Positions 33,461 through 44,470 of a stretch of 64,000 nucleotides of DNA are shown piece after piece. The stretch spans positions 1,946,027 through 2,010,026 of the forward strand of contig LUGG01000006.1 of assembly GCA_001683735.1 (NCBI GenBank), read 5' to 3'. The stretch's first letter is position 1; every line of letters starts with the position of its first letter. The translations under genes and the position numbers were made by a program. Under the pieces are notes generated by a model. The model was given only the letters and a program-made list of their open reading frames with translations. It ran no database searches and was not told the origin of the DNA. Source of the stretch: Grifola frondosa (Eukaryota > Basidiomycota > Agaricomycetes > Polyporales > Grifolaceae).

Positions 33461-35619
33461 ACGAAAACTCACCCCGCAGATTTGGGTTAAAATCTTAGCT
33501 GTCTGGCGAAAGTGCTCCTTTTGACGATAGGAATCTTTTGATCAGAGGGTTTTTTATAATTCTCAAAATTGCGGGAGATATAAAAATTTCGAACTATGAA
33601 TTTCGCCAGTGATGGGAATTTATTTCCATATTTAGTATTATTAAGCTATAATAGGAAATTCAAGCGTCTAATTGGCGTGCCAGAGTCTCTGGAATGCGTC
33701 GATGAGACTTGTATCGCTTTGTACCAAACTCCCGAACACGTAATTGAGCATCCTTCACACTCAATCTGTCTCTGTAGGCATCCATCCACCGCTTCATGCG
33801 ATGTTCCCATTTCCGAATCAGCTCCACACCAACTGATGCCAATGCTATGGGAAGGTTGGCCTGCAACGTCGGAAATGTGTAATCACAGTTCTCACGCAAA
33901 TACCGTTTGACTGCACCCCAAAAGAACTCAATAAAATTGAGTTCGCAATGGAACTTTGGCAAGAAGATGCATAAGTGGCCAGCCGCTTCAATCACCTCTT
34001 GAACAAGTGACCGCTGTTCCATAAAATCGGGTTGGCATTCAAGAATCCGTTTTGCACAGCATGTTGTTGAGTCAAGATCAGGGCATTTCCCATCTCGGCA
34101 CTGCATACGCAGCTTCGGAGTCCATAGACCATGTTCAATAAGAACTTGCTTCATTCCTTTGGGAGTGTCGGGGAAGTTCGGATGGTCGGGAGGAAATGTC
34201 ATGGACTGAGGAACCTGCTGACCATCCTTCATATACCAGCCATCTCGCATTCGAGGTTGCTTTCCACCTGGACGCAGATTCATACGGGAGGCAAGTAATG
34301 CATCAACTGCATAAGCAGAGTGTCCCTGTGAGTTGTCGACCATTATGAGAGCTTGATATCCTGGGCCGTGTGCATTCTCGAAAGCGGGTATGATTTTCTC
34401 AACAATCTGAACATATTGATCAATAAATAATTCCCTCTTGATAATTATTGGAGCTTACTTGTTTGACAAACAACTCTCCGTTCCAGTACCCTTCATAATT
34501 TTTACCATATTCAAGGGTCTGGCTTGCCTCCTTTAACCAGCCGACAGTTGAGCAGATCACGTCGCTCTGATGAATTCCACGACCAACACCTTTCTTTTTC
34601 AACGGATGTTCACCCTCAAGGACCCAGCTTTTCTTTTTACCGTCATTAGCCTGTGATGTCATCTCATCATGTGCGACAAGAACGAGAGGCCGCTCCATGC
34701 AATATAACGGCTTCTTCACCTCTGTCGAAACGTCGCCTATAACGTATTCAACAAGATGCCGCTGATGTTCCGCCATGGCCGGAAGGAAAATCTCTTGGCG
34801 ATACTTGACAACATCAGGTCGATCATGGCCATCGTAATATAATGATTTTTTGTGTTCAATATATCGAAAGCCTTCACGATGAAGCCAGCGACGTGCCGTT
34901 CGGATCGAAATACCCTTCCCAACCTTCATGTGAATGCGAGGAAACAGTTCAACCTCAAGATACTTCTTGAGTCCATGGGGCATCTCGACATTAACAACTC
35001 GTCGCAGATATTCTTCGGCAATAGCAGGTATCATCCGCTTCTCGGTGAATTGAGCCAACTTCTCGGGATCCATGGACCACTTGTTCGAGCGAACGTATGA
35101 ACGAAGCTCGGCACAAATTATCGGATCGCTCAGAAGCGTGAAAACCTTGACATGCCGGCCCTTAAACGAGACGGGAAGCTCTCGTTTATCCACCCATCTT
35201 CGCACCCATTGTCTCACCATCCGTCCCCATTGCGCAGCAAACCCTTGACTCTCTGCAGCACACTCAGAAGCATCAATGGCACTTCTGTCATTGCGAAGAA
35301 TCATTCGAAGGTGGCTCTGTATGCATCTTGCTCGGTATGCTTGCAGTCCATGTGCCCCAGCTTCGAATTCGTGTCGTTTTGACTTTATAAGGCCCTCAAT
35401 AGCTTTGAGCGCGTCCGCAAGCTCTTTCCGACATGCTTCTTGAGCAATACGACGTGCAACCCGTGTGGGAATATCACGTTTTTGTCGTTTCAGAGGAGGG
35501 GCCTTGAGCGTAGTCCCGAATGATTCCGAAGCTTGTGAGGTGGACAGCTGTGGTCACCATTTTGGTAATACAATATAGCATCAACCTGCTACAACCGTTG
35601 TGAGTTAGCTGGTCAGGTT

Positions 35620-36830
35620 GTCAAAAATGCCGTAGTACAATACTGGGCAGATTGTAATATATATTGTATTACAATAGGAGCATTGTAATACAGCTAGGCC
35701 GCATTTTTTTACAATTAGGGCTGCTTGTAATATTTCTATAGTACAATCTGACCTGATTGTAATACTAGATAATACAATCAGGCCAGGTTGTAATTTTCGA
35801 TAAAACAATCAGGTCAGATTGTAATATTCAGTAGTACAATCTGACCTGGTTGTAATATTCAATAAAACAACCAGGCCAGGTTGTAATTTTCGATAAAACA
35901 ATCAGGTCAGATTGTAATATTCAATAGTACAATCTGACCTGATTGTAATACTAGATAATACAATCAGGCCAGGTTGTAATTTTCAATAAAACAATCTGGT
36001 CAGATTGTAATACTAGATAAAACAACCTGGTCAGATTGTAATATTCAGTAGTATAATCTGACCTGGTTGTAATTTTTGATAAAACAATCTGGTCAGATTG
36101 TAATATTCAATAGTACAATCAGGACAAATTGTAATACTAGATAAAACAACCTGGTCAAATTGTAATATTCAATAGTACAATCAGGTCAGGTTGTAATACT
36201 GGATAATACAATCAGGCCAGGTTGTAATTTTCGATAAAACAATCAGGCCAGATTGTAATACTACTGGTAATACAATCTGACCTGATTGTAATACTAGATA
36301 AAACAACCTGGTCAGATTGTAATATTCAGTAGTACAATCTGACCTGGTTGTAATACTAGATAATACAATCAGGTCAGATTGTAATTTTCGATAAAACAAT
36401 CTGGTCAGATTGTAATATTGAATAGTACAATCAGGTCAGGTTGTAATACTAGATAAAACAATCTGGTCAGATTGTAATATTGAATAATACAATCAGGTCA
36501 GGTTGTAATACTAGATAAAACAATCTGGTCAGATTGTAATATTCAATAGTACAATCAGGTCAGGTTGTAATACAGATAATACAATCAGCCCAGATTGTAA
36601 TACTACTGGTAATACAATCTGACCTGATTGTAATTTTCAATAAAACAACCTGGTCAGATTGTAATATTCAGTAGTAATTTTTGATAATACAATCAGGCCA
36701 GATTGTAATTTTCGATAAAACAACCAGGTCAGATTGTAATACTACTGGTAATACAATCTGGCCTGATTGTAATATTCAGTAGTACAATCAGGTCAGGTGT
36801 AATACTTCATTATTACAATCCCACCTGCTT
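35620..36830 (+). repeat. Left-arm minisatellite of palindromic units
   Basis: Units of about 35-40 bp alternate CAATCTGACCTGATTGTAAT-type palindromes with AT-rich linkers (ATTCAATAGTA, ACTAGATAAAA, TTTCGATAAAA). Each unit is itself a short inverted repeat. Roughly thirty units are present. Confidence 0.75.
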
Positions 36831-38894
36831 GTATTATCCATATCAGGATAATAGAGCTCGGGGTAAATACAGGATTTGTCACATGTTGCGGAAACATACC
36901 ACATTTGGTATGTTTTAAACATAGCCACCATATGTTTTCTCCTCCACTACTCCCTCAATTCTGCACAGATATTCTTCATTTTAGGTTCGTCTGAAAGCGG
37001 TCGTCGAGTATAATTAGATTATGTACATATCTTTGTATGATATTAAAATAAAAACATACCATTCTGGGCAACCACCCAGAATGTTCTGCTGCATTGCTCC
37101 TTCAAATCTTCACCAAATTTCTTAATTCCTTCATCCCTTGGTCGCCTTAGTGTCCCATTTTATGTTCTACATTTATTTTGGCAGAATATGTGACGGAAAA
37201 CATACCATTTCTGGTAGGTGCAGGCTCAGCCACACCAGAATTCCTCCCTCCTCCCCTCAATACTTCATAGATTCTCTTTATTTAACATTCCCGTAGTCCT
37301 ACATATGTCTACTCTAATTTCTAATTTTATGTATAGTAGACAGCCCAAACAATGATAATATTTCGTCTCCTCCTGCTTTGCTGGCAGGGATCCATCCTAA
37401 TTTGGGAAATGAATATTGGACGGAATCTGGAACGAAGGGCACCATCTAAAAGGTGTATTTTATCCTAATAAGGCGATGTTCACGCCGAAATATTCCGTCC
37501 GGTACTCGCTTCAGGACACACACAACAATTGGGTGGCAGTTGCTACACTGATCACCCAATATCCTTCCACCCAGTTGCTGTTTTTTTCTCGTCTCTTTTG
37601 TATCCATCTACCATTGTATATATCTCTCAGATCCATTTTCTATTTCACTGTTTGATGCATATTTGATAATGCTGAATCCCAAACACTGAAATGTAATATC
37701 CCCGATAGGAATTTTTCTGGCAGCTTTAAAAGAAAATTTCCATATATAACACTCATATAGCTCTACAATCTACAACAAAGATCAAAAGAATACATGAGGA
37801 AGTGAGGGAGATATGAGGAAAATACCTAATTGTGGCTGAAACCTCAATACTGCTGTACCGGTCAAGTCACCTGTACAAGTGAATCAGGGGCAAGTACACT
37901 GATTCCTGAATTACTCCCTCAATTCCTCATCAATTTTTATGATCTTGGACTTGTTTGGAAGCTGTTATATTCTATCCTCTCTGCAATTCGTATTGTTATA
38001 TTTGTGTAGTAGGACAATTGTATAATCTATAGGGGAAGCTGATAAGGATTTCACCATATGGGATCGTCTCTGATAAGCGTATGTATAGCTATAAGATACC
38101 CCAATATAAAGCAATACACCACAAAAGTCCGCTTGAAAGTAGGGGTAAATCCCATTCAGGAAGGATGGAGGAAATGTTTCAGCCACCCCTGAATACTGTT
38201 TTGTGGTTTCTGAAGCGAGTACCGGACGGAATATTTCGGCGTGAACATCGCCTTATTAGGATAAAATACACCTTTTAGATGGTGCCCTTCGTTCCAGATT
38301 CCGTCCAATATTCATTTCCCAAATTAGGATGGATCCCTGCCAGCAAAGCAGGAGGAGACGAAATATTATCATTGTTTGGGGCTGTCTACTATACATAAAA
38401 TTAGAAATTAGAGTAGACATATGTAGGACTACGGGGAATGTTAAATAAAGAGAATCTATGAAGTATTGAGGGAGGAGGAGGGGGAGGAATTCTGGTGTGG
38501 CTGAGCCTGCACCTACCAGAAATGGTATGTTTTCCGTCACATATTCTGCCAAAATAAATGTAGAACATAAAATGGGACACTAAGGCGACCAAGGGGATGA
38601 AGGAATTAAGAAATTTGGTGAAGATTTGAAGGAGCAATGCAGCAGAACATTCTGGGTGGTTGCCCAGAATGGTATGTTTTTATTTTAATATCATACAAAG
38701 ATATGTACATAATCTAATTATACTCGACGACCGCTTTCAGACGAACCTAAAATGAAGAATATCTGTGCAGAATTGAGGGAGTAGTGGAGGAGAAAACATA
38801 TGGTGGCTATGTTTAAAACATACCAAATGTGGTATGTTTCCGCAACATGTGACAAATCCTGTATTTACCCCGAGCTCTATTATCCTGATATGGA

Positions 38895-39790
38895 TAATAC
38901 AAGCAGGTGGGATTGTAATAATGAAGTATTACAACCTGACCTGATTGTACTACTGAATATTACAATCAGGCCAGATTGTATTACCAGTAGTATTACAATC
39001 TGACCTGGTTGTTTTATCGAAAATTACAATCTGGCCTGATTGTATTATCAAAAATTACTACTGAATATTACAATCTGACCAGGTTGTTTTATTGAAAATT
39101 ACAATCAGGTCAGATTGTATTACCAGTAGTATTACAATCTGGGCTGATTGTATTATCTAGTATTACAACCTGACCTGATTGTACTATTGAATATTACAAT
39201 TTGACCAGGTTGTTTTATCTAGTATTACAATTTGTCCTGATTGTACTATTGAATATTACAATCTGACCAGATTGTTTTATCAAAAATTACAACCAGGTCA
39301 GATTGTACTACTGAATATTACAATCTGACCAGGTTGTTTTACCTAGTATTACAATCTGACCAGATTGTTTTATTGAAAATTACAACCTGCCCTGATGTAT
39401 TACCTAGTATTACAATCAGGTCAGATTTTACTATTGAATATTACAATCTGACCTGATTGTTTTATCGAAAATTACAACCTGGCCTGATTGTATTATCTAG
39501 TATTACAATCTGACCTGATTGTTTTATCGAAAATTACAACCTGGCCTGATTGTATTATCTGGTATTACAACCAGGTCAGATTGTACTATTGAATATTACA
39601 ATCTGACCAGATTGTTTTATCGAAAATTACAACCTGGCCTGACTGTATTACTAGTATTACAATCAGGTCAGATTATACTATAGAAATATTACAAGCAGCC
39701 CTAATTGTAAAAAAATGCGGCCTAGCTGTATTACAAGCTCCTATTGTAATACAATATATATTACAATCTGCCCAGTATTGTACTACGGCA
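38895..39790 (-). repeat. Right-arm minisatellite
   Basis: This is the inverted counterpart of 35620-36830, with fewer units (about 895 bp against 1210 bp). The difference shows expansion or contraction after the arms formed. Confidence 0.75.
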
Positions 39791-40791
39791 TTTTTGACAA
39801 CTCTGACCAGCTAACTCACAACGGTTGTAGCAGGTTGATGCTATATGTATTACAATACAGGTAGCCAGTAGTGGGTGGAGGTTGGATGCAAGGGAACAGG
39901 TGTCAGATTAGGGGAAGCCACAGTCACAGGTTCGTCATCGGTTTCTTCTTCTGAGGTTGACATGTCTGAAAGATAACCCGCAAAAATCTCTGCATTGATG
40001 GACTCCTTCAACAACAATTCATGGGCTGCAGCTGCACCCTCAGGTTGTGCCGGCAGCTTGTGTTGAGTTGGCACAGTGCCCGTCATGAAGAACTGTCGCA
40101 TCAACACAGCGCTGGCACTGGCACCAATAAGAATTGGTAAGTTTCGTTATGGCAAGCGACAGGAGAAGACTCGGACATGCGAACCTTTTTCGCATCTCTG
40201 CATCTGTCTTCTCCTTGTCACGCGCAGCCTTTTCCTTCTCTCGTTTTGTTCGTACTGATCTCCCGTTATAACCCAGTGACCGATTTGACTCGGCTTTCAT
40301 CCATGTTTTCTTCGGCACTGGTTGTGTCAACCTCTCATAGAGAGTTGGCTTCTGCAGCTCGACAAGCTCCTTCTCCAATTGAGCACGAACACTCTCTGAC
40401 AATTCCTCCCCCTCCAGCTCTGAAAGCTCTTCCTCTTCCTCAGAAGCCAACTCATGTGAGTCATCCTCCCATTCCGAATCACTGTCAGAGGGCACATAAT
40501 GGCTCACACCACCAGTCCAGGTGGTGCATTCATAACTGTCGGCAAGATCAAGAATCGGAGAAGTTTCAACACCTCGGAGCTTGGTTGCAGCGGCGGCATG
40601 CGCACGAGAAGCGGCAGCTTTCTGCTTGTTGGATGGACGCAGCATAGTATCAGCCAGCTCAATCCTCGTAACATTTCTTCGTGCACGGAAATATATTTTA
40701 GTACTAGTGTCTTTGCTGCGCTGGTCGCCGCCAAGACCGCACTAAACCCTGTGTTAGGGTTATTTTTTTTTTCGCCAGCCAATTTCGCCGC

Positions 40792-40827
40792 TGCACAAAA
40801 GTAGCGGCGTCTAAATGGCCCGCACCA
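40792..40827 (-). repeat. Right 36-bp terminal inverted repeat
   Basis: It is the inverted partner of 33425-33460. TA follows at 40828-40829. Confidence 0.88.
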
Positions 40828-41383
40828 TAGAGATCTGCATCCCAGCAGCATGTGACTGAGAGAAGATGAATGGGCCATGGCAACGGCGGAGTAACACGTT
40901 TACTTACTGGGATTGTTATATGCGGCAACCATCATGTCAACCACACAAATGCTCTCATGTCAACCGCACAAATGCTCATTCACCATTGCAAGGCTAATCG
41001 TCACGGAAGGTATTGGCACAGTGATGGGCATGGCAGATGTAGCTTTGTTCAGCTTGTACTTGAAGAGGTCTGACATATACTGCGATAACAGCTCTGTGTA
41101 GTCGAAGGTGAACTGATGAGAGTTCATCATGTACTAGAATAAGAAGGATGAGAGAAACAGGTGAATATGCAAGAACAACAAATGCATACAATGGCCTGAT
41201 GCTGCAGATATCCGGAGCTGTGTCCGAACCATTTTCTGCAGGTTATATTGAAATCATGCCCGTGTTGATGGGGTGTGCATTCCCAGGTAGCCTGGCATGC
41301 CAACCGACGGCTTCGATCCAGATCAAATCATCGAGGCATCGATGCAATCCATAAAAGTGGGTCCATGTCCGGGTCCGGGTCCG

Positions 41384-41602
41384 TCATGACCATTCTGGGC
41401 ATCTGCAATAAGTGAACATCCGGCCCGTGATGATAAGCTTAAGCTGACATCCGCTTGTGTGCAACTCAGCAACGCTGCATCGCTCATTGCCGGTTGCGTT
41501 GACCTCGTCATTGACTTTGTGCTTCCAGCTTATGTTTGCTTGCCTCCCTTCCCCCTGGTCAGCAAGCATGAAACGTCTTAGCCCCGTGAAAAAGGTCTGC
41601 AT
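41384..41602 (-). CDS. Hypothetical exon upstream of TET/JBP copy 1
   Basis: A minus-strand frame reads MQTFFTGLRRFMLADQGEGR then NISWKHKVNDEVNATGNERC. Composition looks protein-like, but I know no family. It could be a 5' exon of the interrupted TET/JBP gene. Confidence 0.3.
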   Translation of the reverse strand: MQTFFTGLRRFMLADQGEGRQANISWKHKVNDEVNATGNERCSVAELHTSGCQLKLIITGRMFTYCRCPEWS

Positions 41603-41653
41603 TATCCAATCTCGTGTGCCATTGAGCCCATTCAGTCATAACATCCGTAAGTA

Positions 41654-41960
41654 ACGGACAGCCGGGGATCCAAAATACTGCTATTCACGGAACAGCCGGG
41701 CCCGGCCGGGATTCAAATTATACCTGTGTATGTGGATGGGCCGGGGTTCAAATATACCCATAGTCATGGAGGGGCCAGCATGCAAAATATTCTCATAATC
41801 ACGGAAGGGCCGAAGAATGCATCAAACCCGTCAACATGGTGCAGCCGGAAAGGAGAATAAATGTATGCTAGGGGTTTGCGTATGGTTTTGATTCCCATGA
41901 ATCTCGAGCGGCCGGGATTGAATCATGATTATTGTAGGGCCATCACCATATGATCATGGT
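41654..41960 (+). repeat. Left inverted end with repeated GGCCGGG-TTCAAAT units
   Basis: Units of the form (A/T)GGA-x(1-2)-GGCCGGG-x-TTCAAAT recur about every 30-40 bp (near 41654, 41688, 41734, 41767, 41803 and 41909), with decreasing fidelity. They look like binding sites for the transposase or for an element-encoded protein. The part from 41684 is mirrored at the right end. Confidence 0.6.
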
Positions 41961-42951
41961 GTGGCCAGCATCATTCATGATCCTGATCACACACATCTCA
42001 GGCAACATCACAACCAACCTTTTATATACAGTTTCACTTTCACAGTATTTTACTAATGTCCAAGCCGGCACCCGGGATTAATGATCCCCATCCGGGATTT
42101 GAGATACACATTATGCATCAATGCCGATGGACCAGTACCTGTGTGGCTTAACCCCATCATCTCGATAATTGTGCTAAGGTAACCGGTGTTCATGATTGTG
42201 GGTCAGGGTTCATCCCATAATACATCGGCATTCACATTCAATGTGGCCGGTTTACAAAAACATTAATCGGTTTTCATTGGGAGATTGCGAAAGCCGGTTC
42301 CTCTCATGTGAATCCCGGACATATCTACATTGCATTTCTTGATTGATCTCATCATGTGATGGCTTTTTGATCCCTTATCAATCACGCAGAGGATGTACAC
42401 AATTCCCAGTCTTTTGAATGGCCTTTGTACTATTGGTGGATATTTGCAATACAATTGCCGGATCTTTGGTGCTTCTAACTTTGTGGGACTGCATGGCGCA
42501 TGTCATGCATGGTTTATCCATCGGGCTCCGCGTGCATGAAGATAGCATTTTTATCCATCTGTGCTTCTCACTATATTTGTCCCAGGCTTTTTGTATGGTG
42601 GCATTCAGTTCAAGAAGCATGGAAGATGAGACTCATCAAATTTTGGTCTCACCGTTTCAAACCCCGAAAACCACCAAAATTCCAAGTTTTGGATACATAA
42701 TGTTCCTGCAGCCCAATATCGTATGTTTATTTTAGTGTCATATTTGGTAGGTCATCATTAAATTGGTGCTCACATACATCTATAACAGTGACACGATTGA
42801 TCGTCGGCGAAAGATGTGCATCTATTTCCACGGACCTCAGACACCTATGTTGAATACTTTATCATGTACACCAACACATCTTCCACATAAATAATATCAT
42901 TCCAGTTATATAGAGCTCTCCAGAGATCGATTCTGTCATCCTTCTGCCATC
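41961..42951. other. Left subterminal region, no gene seen
   Basis: It contains further CCGGGATT words (42070-42110) and degenerate frames only. The C1 gene starts at its right edge. Confidence 0.4.
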
Positions 42952-43592
42952 ATGGATAACGTCGCGGCTACTCTCCGTCGTGAACCCACCATGTTTCCAG
43001 CAAATGACCGTTTTTTTTTCAACTTTGTGGAATCCAAGGTTTTTGAAATTATTCGCAAGCGGTAAGTGACCGGTTTTTAGGTGATATATACTAAATCTTT
43101 CCTAGCAATGGCCCCTATGCGGAATGGTTCATTGCTGAAACGGAACAACGCCAGGCGGAGGCGAATCAGTTGGAAGGTGGCGTGTTGGATAGGGTGAAGG
43201 ATGTGATGAGGAGGTCCACCGTGATGGCTGCGATGTGTGCTCGGATTTCGAACGAGGAACCGCAGATTTTCGCTGAAGATGTTCCCACCATTGAGGTGTA
43301 CGTCGGGTTTGCAACAGCTATTGCAATGACGCAATCGGTTTTGGTAAGATTTCCTTTTATTCCATTGGCAAATATGTTGACATTGATTATCAGCTTTTCC
43401 TAGGCCCCGATGCTGCCGGTTCCCCAGAGTACATCGCCCCTCAAACCCCGCCCCCGCCGCGAACGCTCCTCAGTGGGTATGGGAGCTTCGGTTCACCCAG
43501 CTCGCCGAGCGGCTATTCTGAAGCCGGAGGATCTGAGGCGGAAAGCCATCCTTCTACACCATACGCGCAAACGCCGGTCCGGCGGAGCATGA
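42952..43592 (+). CDS. Small accessory protein C1, function unknown
   Basis: Start at 42952 (MDNVAATLRREPTMFPANDR). Intron 1 begins at GTAAGTG near 43061 and ends at CTTTCCTAG near 43106, giving KR-NGPYAEWF. Exon 2 encodes an acidic, probably helical segment (EQRQAEANQLEGGVLDRVKD). Intron 2 runs from GTAAGA at 43344 to about 43403. The last exon has either an Arg/Pro-rich tail ending RKRRSGGA (43592) or, in another frame, a Ser/Gly/Pro-rich tail ending at 43609. C2 near the other end has the same layout (short FPxNxxFF start, helical exon of about 75 residues, low-complexity tail). No family is recognised. Confidence 0.5.
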
Positions 43593-43609
43593 CTGGTCAC
43601 TAGGCAGCA

Positions 43610-44464
43610 TGCCGAGTGTCCACCGATCTTCTCCCCGGCGCTTCCAATGCCACGATCCGACGATTTTTCAAACGCCATGCCGAAGAACCGGGCTTTTTGG
43701 TCGGCTGAACATTTTTGTTTTCTTGGTGGGGAGAAAGGAATTGCCATTGCTCCCGGTGTATTTGTATCACATATCAGAATCAAATCTTTCTGTGAACCTC
43801 GGTAATCCTGCCCAAATTCAAGTCAAAACCATTGAGCTATAGAATATCGGTATTCACTCAGTCCCTGCTAAGATTCCACATTATGCCTGCGGGATTTGAT
43901 GGGAATACCTGGAGTCGTGATGGATTGGAAGGACTGCCGAACATATTAAAGCCAATGAGTCACCATATCAGTCTGGACATGTAGGTATCTGGTTTTGACC
44001 GGTCTTGACAGTGAATCACTTGTTCAGCTAAATGACTCGTCTGCAGTCAATACTCGGCTTTTGTAGGCACTGTCATCAAAGCCACCGGCCTTCACGATGA
44101 TAGGGCTGAGTTTCACATTGTATCGTGAAAGCCACGTGTTTCAATCTGATATTTAGTAAGTGATGAAGAATATCTGTGATAACTTTGAAATCAATCATCT
44201 GGTGATAATGCATCTTTCAGGTTCAGACCCATTTCAAATGTTGTGGGTAATTCCCAATGAATCTCTGGTTCTAATGTTCAACATCATCATCCATCATATC
44301 TCTTCTGACAACCACCACCGCAACATACGCCCTATCCAGCTAATCACCAGTCACCGCCATAGACAAATCCCATAAACCGACTTCGAAGCCAGTCCCACAT
44401 CAGCATAATCTCAATCTGCAGCTGAAAATATGAAATCCGGTCTGCTTCAACAGTATGGGAAGTT
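43610..44464. other. No gene supported
   Basis: Short frames only, between C1 and the 3' end of A1. Confidence 0.35.
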
Positions 44465-44470
44465 TCAGGA

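Larger units (their letters stand above)
35567..39853. mobile_element. Foldback (FB-like) element with long modular inverted arms
   Basis: The left arm 35567-37514 and right arm 38210-39853 are inverted copies. Outer ends match around CATCAACCTGCTACAACCG and inner ends match up to GGTACTCGCTTCAG. The loop 37515-38209 has no plausible gene. The arms differ in length (1948 and 1644 bp), mainly through unequal numbers of internal repeats. Exact termini and target duplication are ambiguous (TACC or a TA-type duplication are options). With no ORF of its own it is non-autonomous. It lies inside the DDE_3 transposase gene. Confidence 0.82.
33660..40645 (-). pseudogene. DDE_3 transposase, interrupted by a foldback element
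   Basis: The N terminus starts MLRPSNKQKAAASRAHAAAA at 40645, with an acidic/basic coiled region (SELEGEELSESVRAQLEKEL), an intron near 40200-40095, and a stretch ending STHYWLP at about 39862. After the foldback element the frame resumes at about 35563 and reads APPLKRQKRDIPTRVARRIA, SIRTARRWLHREGFRY, catalytic VAHDEMTSQAND (about 34680-34640), a 52-nt intron (34458-34407), catalytic IMVDNSQGHSAY (34350-34310) and catalytic KFHCELNFIEFFWGAVKRYL (about 33965-33900). The DDE residues are present. A TGA lies just downstream of the insertion point (KW*PQLSTS). The copy was probably intact or nearly so before the insertion. Confidence 0.85.
33425..40827 (-). mobile_element. DDE_3-type (mariner-like) transposon inserted in the TET/JBP gene
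   Basis: The 36-bp inverted ends, 33425-33460 and 40792-40827, start TGGTGCGGGCCA and differ at two positions. TA dinucleotides flank them at 33423-33424 and 40828-40829. The element is 7403 bp, about 3.1 kb without the foldback element inserted in it. It carries one transposase gene on the minus strand. The TA duplication and DDE_3 transposase agree with the Tc1/mariner superfamily. Confidence 0.88.
32559..41133 (-). pseudogene. TET/JBP dioxygenase gene (copy 1), split by a nested transposon
   Basis: TET/JBP proteins are Fe(II)/2-oxoglutarate dioxygenases that oxidise 5-methylcytosine or thymine in DNA. The core on the minus strand reads FTVIQIIANCVTPFHWDNVG (about 32745-32690; H-x-D metal pair) and GTMIGLCGKVLGHEVEAV (about 32610-32560; distal His). 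The usual block after it, with the 2OG-binding Arg, is replaced by sequence of another family. Upstream are YNDKLGLKPMGKSAKK (about 33425-33380) and, on the far side of the inserted transposon (33425-40827), a WDADLY block at about 40846-40828 and an exon from 41133 (MMNSHQFTFDYTELLSQYMS). Excising the insertion with one TA restores WDADLYNDKLGLKP, parallel to WDLDLYNDHLGLKP of copy 2. The enzyme should be dead. Confidence 0.75.

Noticed and set aside
35620..36830. Regularly spaced repeats that could suggest a CRISPR-like array
   Set aside because: Units are palindromic and AT-rich, linkers are near-identical rather than unique, the array is mirrored at 38895-39790, and the genome is fungal. 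It is foldback-arm minisatellite.
37416..37655. Open frame at the inner end of the left foldback arm and loop
   Set aside because: Short, unlike any protein, and partly made of arm sequence that is repeated inverted.
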